From Dipteris shenzhenensis (Eukaryota > Polypodiophyta > Polypodiopsida > Gleicheniales): 64,000 nt of DNA. The notes under the pieces are model-generated. The model was not told the DNA's origin. It did no database searches and saw only the letters and a list, made by a program, of their open reading frames with translations. Made by a program: the position numbers and the translations under genes. This document shows positions 1 to 11,598 of this stretch, piece by piece (position 1 is the stretch's first letter; each line of letters opens with the position of its first letter). The stretch lies in the NCBI GenBank assembly GCA_047967505.1, contig CM106539.1; one strand, 5' to 3'.

Positions 1-494
1 AGACCATATTGAAGAATCATTCTTATTGTTTGTCATGCAAATGCTTGAACCCATGTCATTAGTGGAGAAAAGGAGATCATCATATGGGGAGCATTCCCAA
101 AGGAAATCCTTCTCAAATGAACTAGTATCCTCAGTCTCCACTGATCCTTTAGCTGCTACTGCTAAACTTGTGAACGAATAGATGCGTGACCCTCTTGGGG
201 AAGTTCGTAAAAGACCGAAGCTATGATGGGTCCAAAAACTAGTAGAAAAGTTCATGCTGGTATGAGGTCCCCTAATTTGCCTCATTGCTTTGTTGTAAGC
301 TTTAGCAGCTTCCTCAAGAGTGTCATAGGTGCCCACAGTCTCACACCTTTGGAGGGATTGCAAATTTCTGCAGACCATTTTGCCCACCTTTGATGTCTCA
401 CCCCTCTATACTTGCAATACTTGGCATCGACTTTTCCGAGAGGGGGAGATTTCTTTGGAGGAAGGAGATCCCAACCTTCTAAATCCTCATAGTA
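1..494 (-). pseudogene. AP2/ERF transcription factor remnant, frameshifted
   Basis: The minus strand encodes an AP2/ERF DNA-binding domain. The first half reads KYRGVRHQRWAKWSAEI followed by NPSKGVRLW, matching the three-stranded sheet with its DNA-contacting Arg and Trp residues. The second half (GTYDTLEEAAKAYNKAM, the amphipathic helix) is in another frame, so an indel lies near 335-345. After the shift about 100 codons run open to the window edge, with no stop before position 1, so the C-terminus is outside. Upstream of about 494 the frame hits a stop and no good ATG is seen, so the 5' end is missing or in another exon. Family members bind GCC-box or DRE elements. The frameshift suggests a dead copy, unless it is a sequencing error. 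Domain identity is secure; subgroup is not. Confidence 0.8.
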
Positions 495-1405
495 GGCCAC
501 TTTCTAGCACTCTTTCCTCCTCTCCCCTTTCTCTCCTATTCGTTCCCAGCCTTTGGCAGCTCAAGGATGCCTCCTAAGAAGGGAGAAGTTGAAGGTTGCA
601 ACTTGGAATTAAAGAGTTCATGCATTAGATTAGCCGTAATCATGGAATCCCATTGTTTGGTTATGGTAAGGTGGGAAATGATGAGGGATCAGCGTGGCCT
701 CTTTGCTCCCCTCATGTCTCGGCTCATCGAGAGCCATGCCACCTCTCAGTCAGAATGGCCAATTGTGACTCATCCAAATATGTTGATCGCTAGATCTACA
801 CTTTCCCTCCATCGAGGACATACTTAGGTGGCCTCCAACCTGGCCTTATCTGAAGATCGTAGGTCCTAAAAAGAGGCAAGGTTTGCATGTGGAGTAAGCT
901 GCACCTGATTAATGATTACATATAATGCTAACCCACCAAGACCCAAGGCATCTATGGTGAGAAGGTTGTAGAATGTATATACTCCAATGTCACGCAACAA
1001 GCCCCTTAACTTACTGGGGTTTGTATCACTCTTCCAGTGTACCTAACCAATCCTACTAGCAAGGAATGGTTGAATCATTTACCATCCTAGAGATCTAACA
1101 TTACCTAGGCCCCATTAATCACTCATACTACAACCTTGTAACCAAGTTTGTGAAACTCACACCACCACAATTTATGGTCCAAGCCATAGCAACTTTTGCC
1201 AAAAAAAACACATGGACTATGGGGCTTGTCTTACAAAATTCAGTCAAGTGTGACTTGAATGTCATCATTTGAGAGGATCCACATTACATGTGCATTGCTT
1301 TGCTCGTATTGAAGGATAGATTAGAGCTCTATTACATAGCTGCCCAAGTAATGGCTCTGTAGATCCTAGAGCTGAATTGTTGAGAAACCATGTCGGGATC
1401 GATTC

Positions 1406-1523
1406 AAGCTTTGGGTGGAAAGCTCTTCGATTGTAGTTGTAGCTTATCAATCTTCCTAAATGCTAAGCTTTGGGTGGAAAGCTCTTCGATTGTAGTTGTA
1501 GCTTATCAATCTTCCTAAATGCT
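1406..1523. repeat. Exact 59-bp tandem duplication
   Basis: A 59-bp unit beginning AAGCTTTGGGTGG occurs twice head to tail, at 1,406-1,464 and 1,465-1,523, with no differences seen. The identity implies a recent duplication, or an assembly or replication-slippage product. Confidence 0.9.
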
Positions 1524-2939
1524 TGGCTACGTGAATAGTTCAAGATCTGTGCAAAGCGAGCTATTCGATTTGCAATTGCTTAGCCTCTCCACCTTGCTGG
1601 ATAAATTTCTTTTTGATTTCGTAGCTATTGATGGATTCAAGCGTCTTGCAAAGAGAGATGTTCGATATGTAGTACCCAGGCTTTGTAGCCTTGGACTCAT
1701 TCTCTATGTGGCGCGTGCAAGCACTTTTATCACCAACCTCTTGAATGTTGCACCAGATGTTCCAGTCACCTCTCGCACAAGCGGCGGTCTTGGACACAAG
1801 CACACAAAATGGTTAACGTAGCTCATTATGTGTTTTGGACAAGATACGGCCATCCCTTCGAAAACAAATCCTCAACTTTTGGTTCGCGTGTTGTATAAAC
1901 GCATCTACATTCTCTATGTAGAAGGAGCTCAACCATACCATTTTAATGGGGCTTCCTGGGCCATCGATCCTGGGAATACCCGGATTGTTCTTTCATCAAT
2001 ACGTAAATCCATATGGAGCAAAGGGATTTGTCATTGATTTCAAAGTGAAGGATGCGAATGGAGGGCAGACCGTCATGCGATTGGTCTGCGACACATTTCG
2101 GGCAAAGTTTGGGCCATAGAGTGAGTGAGTGAGAGAGAGAGAGAGAGAGCGAGCTAAGACTGCCGCCCAGATGCCACTAGATCTCTAAAAATAAAATCAT
2201 GAAAAAAAGAATCGCTAATAGTCCCAGCTATGAAGAGGGACATTCCGATCTCCATAGAGACAATTCTGATAGTTTTTGCAACTGTTTGATGCATGATTCT
2301 ATGGAAGAGAGAAAAAGGAGCAGTAACTAGGTGGATTCAGAAGCGGAAATCTGGAAAAACCTCGAGGGATCAATTCGCCATTTGCAGGAACTTGATGACT
2401 TTCCGAAGAATTTTAGTTCTTCTAGCCTCTAGGTAGATTTTGGCTGAAATCTGGAAAGAACTCAAGGTATCGATTCGCATTCACCAGAGCTTCATTGATT
2501 CTAGGAAGAATTTCAGTTTCGGGAATCATGATGTAAAGTAAATATATCAACGGCGAAGGCGTGAAAATCGTTGAGCGAGAGCATCCAGAGCGGATCTACG
2601 AGGGATGTAAACGGACGGATTGCCATTGCCATTGCAATTGCGATGATGGCAAAGGTTGCAGAAGCATTCATGGCAAAGGTTTGCAGTATTTCGGAATCCG
2701 GTGAGGTAAAATGTTGCTCGGTTCAAAATTTTGGTGACAGAAGCAGTACAGAAAGGAAGGCGGAATGGAATCCGACACGGAGAAACTTCCTTAAGAAATG
2801 GCAATAAAAACAGCCAAAATCCGAACGTTGTGAACGTTGATCACCAATCTCCGTTTCAATTCAAAGCTTGTGGCTGTTGTTGGAGCAGAGCAGGGACGAC
2901 AGATCAACAGCTTGGAAGTTGGATCGACATGGCTTTAAT

Positions 2940-3400
2940 CTCCCGCTATGGAGCTTGAACGCCTTCGTGAAGAAGCTCTTGGCTCTGGATTTGGCGATGC
3001 AGCTCTGCGTTGTGGCGATGAACCTCTCGACCTCAAGATTTTAAAGCTCCTAACAATGGCGTTAAAGTTCATGTAGCTTGCTGCCTCTTTTCACGCTATG
3101 GTGATAAAGCTCCGAAGCTCAAGCTCTAGCTATGGCCATGAACTCTAAATCTCAAGCTTTTGAAGCTCCTGGCTATGGAGACGAAGCTTCTGCAACTATG
3201 CGGCTTTTCACCTATGGCGATAAAGCCCTGATCAAGCTCAAGACTTTGAAGCTCCTAGCTATGGCGGTGAAGCTCTTGTAGATGCGGCTATGGAGCTTGA
3301 ACGCTGTTGAGGTTCTCCTCTTGGCTCTGTGAGCTCTGGCTATGGCGATGAAGCTCTCAAGCTCAAGCTTCTGAAGCTTTTAGCTATGGTGGCCTAGCTC
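2940..3400. repeat. Degenerate repeat built on GCTATGGCGATGAAGCTC
   Basis: Phrases such as CTATGGCGATGAAGCTC and AAGCTCAAG recur roughly every 50-130 bp with many substitutions. Reading frames are broken in all directions, so this is an old expanded motif array, not a coding repeat. Confidence 0.6.
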
Positions 3401-5165
3401 CCTGTTTAGCTTTTAGTCAGAAACAAATGGAGTTTGAGAATTTCATAAAAAATCCCCAAAAAATTAATAATCACAAAACTCAACTTAATCCTTAAGCACT
3501 CTCTATAGGAGAACCCCTTTTCCCTTAGGAGACCTAGTGCACCCTAGTTGAGGTCTTGCTTCTTTGTTAGCACTACGAAACTTATAATAAGTCGATTTAA
3601 ATTAACAATCTTTTAAATTGAAATGGAAAAAGGAAGTTGAGAATATCAGAATTGTATGTTTTTTGCTTTTTTGCGTTTAAGAAGCAAAGATATGATTTTA
3701 CCCATGAGTTTTTATGTTATTTGAATAAAACTTTTATGATTGATATTAATCTAAATCAATCTAAGGGCTCATATTTGTAAGGGCTAAAATCAATTTAGGG
3801 GCTCATATTTGTTACACATGACTGAAGGAGATGGAAGAAAACTGAAGAATATGATTTCTGTAAGTTTTGAAAGTCAAGAAAGGGAAATACCTTACTATAA
3901 ACTAAGCAGGCGATAGTTGGTTCGAGCAAATGTTGTGTATGTTTAAGCATTCCCTTCTTGCAAGTACCTCAACACAGAATTTAGAATATGCAAAAGCAAA
4001 AGTGAAGAAACAAGGTGAAATCCAAAACATATATATAATATTCTTTATATAACCACACATAGTGTGGCTGAGGAGGCATCGTGCTTCCTTCCCCAAAGAG
4101 TTATAATCCGAGGGAATGGGCCCTTCCCCGTGCGTCGAGATTAGAATCGTCGAGAATATTAGCACCGAGATTGAGTATCGCAAATATGTAAGAGACTGAT
4201 ATATTACCTAAATCTCAATAGGCGTGTTTGTATTCCAAGTTGAACATCCAAATTCGTGTATGCACCAAGTATGTACGTCTACTTCAGTTTCTAAAAAGAT
4301 GCCAGAAACACATCAGAAATTAAAATATAGTATTATTGAACAACAAATCATTAGTCTAGCTTTTATCAAAATTTAATATATACATTGCTACATTTAGTGT
4401 TGGAATGTAAATGATATTTCTGAGGCAAGGTCATAAACATATATGTCTCTCAATCAAAATCACCAATTATGATATGGACTAATGTCTCTTGAGTCTCCAT
4501 TGTGTTCCATGTTTTGATGTACATGTGGAACACTCCAAACTATGCAAGTGTCCCAGGCCCCTTGAAATTTATAAGAGGAGGAACACGCCTTGTTTTTCTC
4601 TATTTATCTACTTTCTCTTTTGTTTAATCCTTTCTACAAGATAGCAGAGATCACTTGAAAAGTGGGTTCTTCATAAACAACAATCGATGAGGCTTTGGCC
4701 TGTGGCTGATTGAAACTAGCTCTGCAAAAAACAATAGAGAGACGAAGATTAAAGATCTTGAGCCCTAAACATGAAGCTCCCACCCTCCATCTCCGCATCT
4801 CCATCGCTAATCTAAGTAACTACTAATCTCATCAATGCCACCATCAATTGTGTTGTGCAAATGCCCTTGCTCTCCTGCATTATTTAGCTGCATCTTGATA
4901 ATGGCTCTGTCATGACCTTTGTACACATATTTATACAAATACTTAACTGTAGTGATTGTGGAGCATATTTCAACATTTATGTGTGCCTTGTACTTAATGG
5001 AGAGGAAAGGATTACATGGCACAATCCAACAATTATCAATCACACCCCCTTTCACTTGTATCTTTCTACCATCATCACGATACATGTAAACTGGATAGCC
5101 ATCATTGCCAACAACAGTCGTCTGCGAGAATCCATGTGGATAATGACGAATGCATTTTCCATCAA

Positions 5166-5916
5166 CATTAGGAAAAAAGGGAGCTCATTTTGGGGCCCTG
5201 TAAGAAATTCACTATTTTCTCTTTTCTCTCTCTACAAAGGAAAGAAAATATGGATACTTGCGTGAGAAATGTCAGTGTGAAAAGGAATAAATATATTCTT
5301 TCACATGCTTTACATTCAATGTTCATATAAGAGCAACACTTTTCTGTGCAGAATTTTGTGATTCTGACACCGCAGACGCGTCCGGAACGGCCCAAAACCC
5401 CAAGAACGGCACTGGAAACGCTGAAATCGGACATCCGGAGGCCCGGAAACGGCCAAAAAAGGCCGAAAAGTGGGATTTGCAGCAAAATGCGATCTGGCAC
5501 CTTTTGAAATTTCAAAAGTGCCATATCGCATTTTGCTGCAAATCGCAATTTCAAAAGGTGCCAGATCGCATTTTGCTGCAAATCCCACTTTTCGGCCTTT
5601 TTTGGCCGTTTCCGGGCCTCCGGATGTCCGATTCCAGCGTTTCCAGTGCCGTTCTTGGGGTTTTGGGCCGTTTCGGACGCGTCTGCGGTGTCAGAATCAC
5701 CAAATTCTGCACAGAAAATAAATTTTTTAAAGATTCAAGTCAGATCACCTCATTAATATGACATCCTTCTACGAACATATAGTACTATTTCTTTTTCTTA
5801 TTTTCATCTTCTTTTGTTGAATTTTCAACGTTACGTTGGCCCACTCCTAATTGGTTGAGAGCCTATTTTCTCTCTCTTCTAAAAGGCCCCAAAATGAGCT
5901 CCCTTTTTTCCTAATG
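5166..5916. mobile_element. 751-bp non-autonomous element with 32-bp inverted ends
   Basis: The element starts CATTAGGAAAAAAGGGAGCT and ends with the exact inverse, giving 32-bp terminal inverted repeats at 5,166-5,197 and 5,885-5,916. These are the same ends as the 11.7-kb element at 18,223-29,962. Beyond the repeats its left side continues like that element's right end (CCTGTAAGAAATTCACTATT). Its right side continues like that element's left end (CTCTCAACCAAT, GGCCAACGTAACGTTGAAAA). It therefore looks like an internally deleted relative, in reverse orientation. The middle is a large palindrome carrying the core shared with the big element. It sits inside the Helitron Rep gene, and joining the flanks without it gives back the Rep frame, so no target-site duplication was made. 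It has no plausible gene. Confidence 0.9.
5341..5719. repeat. Near-perfect palindrome with about 172-bp arms
   Basis: Arms at about 5,341-5,512 and 5,547-5,719 are inverse copies with only a few mismatches. They run from TTTCTGTGCAGAATTTTGTG to AAAATGCGATCTGGCACC. The short loop contains a further copy of the core GCATTTTGCTGCAAAT. The arms are richer in G+C and CpG than the surroundings. A transcript would fold into a long hairpin. The two strands give nearly the same translations, which is a by-product of the palindrome and not evidence of a protein. Confidence 0.9.
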
Positions 5917-7649
5917 CCATGCAAGTTGCAGATGGATTTAGTGCACCACAATGACCATGGACATTACATTGCCCAATAATATCATGCAACTTCGGGAACA
6001 TTGCCTTATTTGGCAACTCTACACATACTAATCGGTCATAGTGACCGATCTCCATGGGTTTGAAACCACCTTCTAATATCAACAATATGTGTGAGTGTGG
6101 CAGACCTCTCTTTTGAAACTCTATCACACTCACATATCCAGCCACCTTCCCAAGCAAATTATGTTTTGTAATTGACTACATCATTTCCTTATGCTTTTGG
6201 AAAAACACACGGGTTGTCAAATCTAGATGGTCTTGCGCAGTTTTCCCCGGCAACAATGCTATAGATATTTCAGGCCATTTGGGATTATAGGTGAATGTTA
6301 TGAATAAATCAGGTTTGCCCCTTTTCCTGACAATTGCTATAGCATCTTGGTATAGCTGGCACATATACCGAGGCCCTCCCATAAAAGAAGAAGGCAACAC
6401 CACCCTATGCCCTGCAACATTGCCAAGCATAGTACGTGTCCCATCAGCTGTATTCCCCATGTCCTTCAACCCTTGATAGACTTCAACATGTAGGGAATCT
6501 TGGTTGTTTCATATCCACACCAACCTAGACTCTTCCATGCTACTGTAGGCATCAACCAGGTATTGTTGCAACAATCTACCCCCACGCAAAAGACATGCAT
6601 TTGTATCATATCTCACTTGCAAACGATATACGTAGTATTGTCTCTAGGTGACACAACTCTGTCCACATATCTCATGCAATGGTGTGTGATTAGGAACATC
6701 ACTATATGGGATATATGGATGCCCACCATCTTCCCCCCGAGGGAACAAAAGAACATACATGAGAGGCATGTATGATTGGTGCAAATTAGATATTCTATGC
6801 ACAAACCCATTGCGGCTAAAAATCTGAATGTCCCGATTTCCAATAACGAAGTCATCCACTTGTCCTGGCATGATTGTAGCAACCTCGCTAGCCATAGGAG
6901 CCAAGTACTGCCTTGAGGTGGAGCGGCTCTCACAAACAACCATCCTCAGGTTTGTATGTGGATTTGTTCTTAGCACTTGCCCGATAGCCATCAATGCACT
7001 GGCATATGGATTGCACTCGTGCATCATCCTCTGCAACAACTGCAAAATGCCTGGATCCAAACCAGGCATCCCATGCAAACGGTGTTCTAGTTCATGATCA
7101 CTGTCATACATGTACAACTATGCAAAACGTGGCACCTCTTGCCTAGCCTCATTAGGCAACAAATTTCCAACCCGATGATACACACTACCATGGACCCGAA
7201 AGTTTTGTATACCCCCATTCCCACGGAACATTTGATCAACATGGGCTCCCAATGAAACAAATGCCATGGCATTATTATAAGCCCTAATGTTTTTCTTAAA
7301 CAGTCTGCTTCTAGCATCATGTCTGTGTAGTAGAACTCTCAAAATATCTGGTGGTTCTTCTAATGGCAACAATGACACATGACCAACTTTGCAATAGTGC
7401 TTGCCCACAATTGCTTGCCCACAACTTGATGCATATGCATTCGCGTCTCTTGTTTCCATAGTTGAGCTTGGCAAAAGCTGCATGTATGATCCATGGATCC
7501 GAGTGCATGAAGAGAAGGAGCATTGAAGACCTGTGGATACAAAGATGGATGCTCTACATTTTCCCTTAATGAAAAAGTATGCAAGATAGAGAGGCTCCCC
7601 CTTGCACCCAAAATCACAGCCCTATTGTGAACAACACGCTTTCAGGCTC

Positions 7650-8503
7650 TTAAATGAGTAGCATCCCTGGTTGCATCCATTTGAGTAGTTGTACGTACTA
7701 CTGGAGCAGGTTCATGCTCAATTACCTACTATTAGTGAAGTATGGAGGTCCATTGTTTTTTCAGCAATGCAAGCTACATTACTGTGCCCATGCATTTGAT
7801 TCTGTTGTCTGCATAGGCCAACTTCTACATCCATAGATTCCACTGCCACCCTCACGCTTCTAGCAACTTGTGTTCTCGACCTTGTTCTTTGTATAGCATA
7901 TACGCGACGGGCCGCCCGCGTTGAATCCATTTGAGTAGTTGTACCTATTACATGCTCATTATCTACAGTTGGTAAAGTATTGACGTCCATTGTATTTTTA
8001 GCGATTTACGCTACATTACTGTGCCCATGCATTTGATTCTGTTGTCTGTGAAGGCCGTCTTCTACATCCATAGATTCCATAGCCACCCTCATGCTTCTAA
8101 CTCCTTGTGTTTTTGACCTTGTTCTTTGTATAGCATAACTATGATGGGCCGCTCGCGTTGAATCCATTTGAGTGGGTGTACCTATCACTGAAGCATGTTG
8201 ATGCACTCTACCTACTGTTACTGAAGTATTGAGGTCCATTGTATTTTCAGCCACAATGCAGGCTACATTATTGCATCCATGTATCTGATTATGTTGACTG
8301 AAAAGTCCTACTTCTACACCCATAGATTCCATAGCCACCCTCATGCTTCTAGCACCTTGTGTTTTAGACCTTGTTCTTTGTATAGCATAAGCACGACGGG
8401 CCGCCCATGTTGAATCCAACAATCTTCTCCTATGAGAACGTATTGAATGTAGCCTCTCTTCTATTTGTCTTGCCATCTTCTGTATCCACTCAACCAGCTT
8501 CAT
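7650..8503 (-). pseudogene. Repeated N-terminal part of the Helitron protein
   Basis: Three to four tandem copies of a roughly 250-bp unit encode, on the minus strand, about 82 residues each. Each copy has the phrase AIQRTRSKTQGARSMRVAM followed by ESMDVEVGL and QNQMHGHSNVACI. It begins at 8,503 with MKLVEWIQKMARQIEERL and runs toward the Rep blocks, so it is most likely the 5' part of the Helitron coding region. Stops separate the copies at about 8,000 and 7,720. Repeat expansion here is unusual for the family and may be non-functional. Confidence 0.6.
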
Positions 8504-10337
8504 AAATATCTATTTCTCAAAGGGAAAAATAGCTTAATCAAATAACTTATGCATCATCCCTCACCTTGATAAAATTGGTGGATCTCAACCAATGTGCCCT
8601 AAGGAAGAAAATAATTTAGAAAAGCAAGAAGCAAGGTTAATTAGCAAAGCCATCCTTTTCCCATCTATCTAAAATTGAGAGTGGACCCTCTATGCATTGA
8701 ACTCATAGTGTCCCATGACCAAGTTTCAGTGTGTCACTATCTTTGGTAAGAGTAATGCTCATATTTTTTCAACATATGAGCAAAATACAATGCCATATGT
8801 GCAACCATCATTTCAAACATAAAAACCAAAGCTAACATATCTAAAAACTCAAAGTTGACCATCTCAAGAAACGATGTGTATATGAATGAATATTTTAAAA
8901 TAAAAAAGTATAAGCATTGCATCAACATTTATGCAAATACATGATGCACAAAATTACAAATATTTGAGTATATCTTAAATAAAATGAAAATGGGAAGGAA
9001 CAATAGGCAATTCAAATATTGAATTAAATTAGCTTCCATTGCCATATATACGTCAAATGAAAGCAAATATAATCATTTGCAAAAAACTTGTCTTGCCAAA
9101 TAACATAAGGGCAAACCAAGTACAGAAATCCCATAGAAGCATTTGGGGTTCTAGTACAAAAAGTGACATAAAAGTTCAGGAGTCTCTTAATTATCACGAG
9201 TTGTGACCTGCTCTAGTTTGCGGCTCATCTTGGTCATCAAAGCAGTTAGCCTATTTAAACCAACTTTGAACATTAACACCTCAGTGGATAGTAGCTGAAC
9301 TTGTTCTTTCAGCTTATCAACTTGTAGTCTACACCCATTCTCACGTACAACTACCCCTTCTCCACCTCTCCCCAAAATCTACTGCATCCATTGATTAGAG
9401 TCCTTAATACTATTCTCAATTTGAGAAAGTCTTGCAATGAGAGTTCCAGGGAATTCTCCCATGCCTTGTGCTATTACTGCACCACCATCTCAATGGATTT
9501 CTCCCCATAAAGAGGCCAAATATCATGTGTTCATGGCACATGCATCCTTATTATCCTCACACATGGCTTGAATGGACTTTAAAAGATTGTAATGACTTGA
9601 ATGCTCAGTTGCATGGGTTGAAGCTCTCCCCCTTCTAAGTTGTTTCATTATATTAGTAGTGCGACGTTCGTGGCTAGACTTAAAATGCTTTGAAGGAATC
9701 TTGGGACCCTGATTTGCTCCATGGGTTGAAGTCTCTACCCTTGCAAAAACTTGATTTATCACATGAAGGCTATGTGGCTCACGAAAAGATGACAACACAA
9801 TGTTAGAAATTGCAGAGCCCTCCACCCTTGCAGCTCGCTTCATTGCCTAAAGGCTTTGTCGCCCATGGAAACCCGACTCCCCAAGAGTTGGAACAATGGT
9901 AGAAGCCATTTCTGGAGCTGCATACAAAACAAAATACAAAAAACTTTTTAGGTATGTATTGGCTCAATTGTATAATTGGATCACACAGATTCCATAGAAC
10001 AAACATGGGTAGAAATCAATTGGCATGATTACCAAATCAAAAGCGAGCATACAAGCGTATTTAGGAGGTAGATACCCAAAGATTGTAGCCCATCTCCTCT
10101 CAGCAAAGAATTTGGAATCAAGTTGGATGGATTGAGATATTTGTGAATGAGCTCTTGCCAAGCACTCATGCGAATATTTTTCAATTCAAAGGCGGTAAGT
10201 TGCTTAGAGTGACCAAGGATATGGTGGTAGGAACTAGAAAACGTATGACATGTTAAAAGGAAAAATCCACATGGAAGGCGCATGGCTCTAGCGTCTATTT
10301 CAAAAATCAAATCCCCCTATCCTCCCCTTGCCATGCA
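8504..10337. other. AT-rich stretch, no secure gene
   Basis: No family match was seen. A minus-strand frame at 9,187-9,375 has heptad-like spacing (DKLKEQVQLLSTEVL), and one at 9,523-9,843 reads as an unremarkable basic peptide. They may be exons of the Helitron's captured sequence or of a decayed transposon accessory gene. A region at about 10,150-10,310 is a diverged relative of the sequence at about 10,500-10,600. Confidence 0.35.
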
Positions 10338-10544
10338 TTAGCCTCCTCTACCCAACCCATGGCATTTGTTACCTTTAGGTGCGAGCTTTCCCAACCCTAA
10401 ATCCGAGACCTTAGTCCTATGATCATCACCAAGCAATATGTTTAATGGCTTTAGATCCTTGTGAATCAAGCTAAGCCAACGTATTAAAACACAATTCTTA
10501 GATGCCTTCTGAAGTTCACAGGTGGTAGGTTCATCATTACCCAA
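10338..10544 (-). pseudogene. Receptor-like kinase fragment (catalytic loop and DFG region)
   Basis: The minus strand reads [18 protein letters not shown] then [17 protein letters not shown]. This is the catalytic-loop HRDLKxxNILL and the DFG segment of a plant receptor-like cytoplasmic kinase of the PBS1/CDG1 type. HRD has become HKD (catalytic Asp kept) and DFG has become DLG. Only about 40 residues are recognisable. There is no glycine loop, invariant Lys or C-lobe nearby, so it is a captured or decayed exon and not an active kinase. It lies next to the large duplicated block, which may have carried it. Confidence 0.75.
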
Positions 10545-11554
10545 TTAGCTTAGAGTACCTAAGGATGTGACGGAAGCAGGTAGACATCATGGGGTGTGTC
10601 AAATTGGAAAATCTAATTGCAAAGCAAGCCTTTGATTCAAAAGTAGAGGAAACCCTCTCGAGATGTAGCTTCACCTAATATCGAATCGCCTCACCTCTGG
10701 AGGTTAGTTCTTATGGATATAGTGCATATGATATGAAACATACATAATCCTTTACTCTCATTAAGAGGTTGATTAGATCACTTAGGGCAAGGTGCTCATC
10801 AAGGTGCTCATCAAGGTGCTCCTGGGAAAGATACGATTAACTTTGGAGCTTTCGTATCCAATCATATCATGGATTTATTTCACTTCTTTCCCCCCATTTT
10901 ATTTTGCTCTATGTGTGTGTGTGTGTGTGTGTGTGTAGGCCCATCTATCATCCGATCGCCTCACCTCTTGAGCTTAGTTCTCGTGGCTATAGTGCACATG
11001 ACATGAAACACACTTAATCCTTTATTCTCCTTAAGAAGCAAGGCTAACTTCTCAAAGAGGTTAGATTAGATCACTTAGGGTAGCGGATGCTGGCGTATCT
11101 CTAGACATACTGCCAACTCAATGCTCCTAAGAAAAATACAAATACCTTTAATGTCGTAAGGAAGCAAAGAATTCATGAATCATCAGATCGGAATGGTTTC
11201 AATGATTTTTAAAATGTAGCTTGTCTTAAACGATGCAAGTACACACACATACACACACACACAATGTATCCTAAGGAAGCAACGAATTCGTGAATTATAT
11301 ATCAGAATGGTTTCAATGATTTTGAAAATGTAGCTTGTCTTAAACAATCCAAACACACACACATACACACACGCACACAATGTGTCCTAAGGAAGCAAAG
11401 AATTCCAAATAGAAAGCAAGGTCAATTGGAAAAAAAGTACTCACCTACCTGGATAAACAAAAGTTGTGAAGAGAAGCTAGTGCTTGTCCAATAATAAAAT
11501 GAAGCACTTGCAAGAAAAACAACCCAAAAAAAAAGTAAAGCTAAGCGAACTGTA

Positions 11555-11598
<44 letters not shown>

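Larger units (their letters stand above)
495..4800. other. Long stretch without recognisable genes
   Basis: Only short open frames with no family resemblance are seen on either strand. The content is moderately AT-rich single-copy-looking DNA plus small repeats listed separately: a 59-bp tandem duplication, a GA microsatellite, and a degenerate repeat at 2,940-3,400. It may hold decayed transposon or gene fragments that I cannot identify by eye. Confidence 0.5.
4807..7620 (-). pseudogene. Helitron Rep (HUH replication initiator) remnant
   Basis: Minus-strand fragments in order match the plant Helitron RepHel protein upstream of its helicase. An N-terminal block (7,118-7,483) has RAYNNAMAFVSLGAHVDQ. 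The Helitron_like_N block (6,644-7,117) has FSRNGFVHRISNLHQSY and LLFPRGEDGG. The Rep core (6,176-6,469) has LPSSFMGGPRYM and PDLFITFTYNPKWPEI. The HUH-type block (5,879-6,157) has EFQKRGLPHSHILL, the His-x-His metal ligand pair. A last block (4,807-5,085) has YKAHINVE and KYLYKYVYKG. The frame is broken by several stops and shifts and split by the 751-bp element. No PIF1-type helicase follows after 4,807, so the element is truncated. It would have nicked DNA for rolling-circle transposition; it is now non-functional. Confidence 0.9.

Noticed and set aside
1519-2037. Small host gene on the plus strand
   Set aside because: Two short open frames without family resemblance or supporting splice sites.
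3902-4183. Secreted cysteine-containing peptide on the minus strand
   Set aside because: A signal-like start (SISVLIFSTILI) is visible, but composition and context do not support a gene and no homologue is recognised.
5316-5761. Overlapping peptides such as GFAAKCDLAPFE on both strands
   Set aside because: They are mirror images caused by the palindrome and not separate genes.
10338-10544. Functional protein kinase gene
   Set aside because: Only the catalytic-loop and DFG segment is present; the ATP-binding lobe and the rest of the C-lobe are missing.
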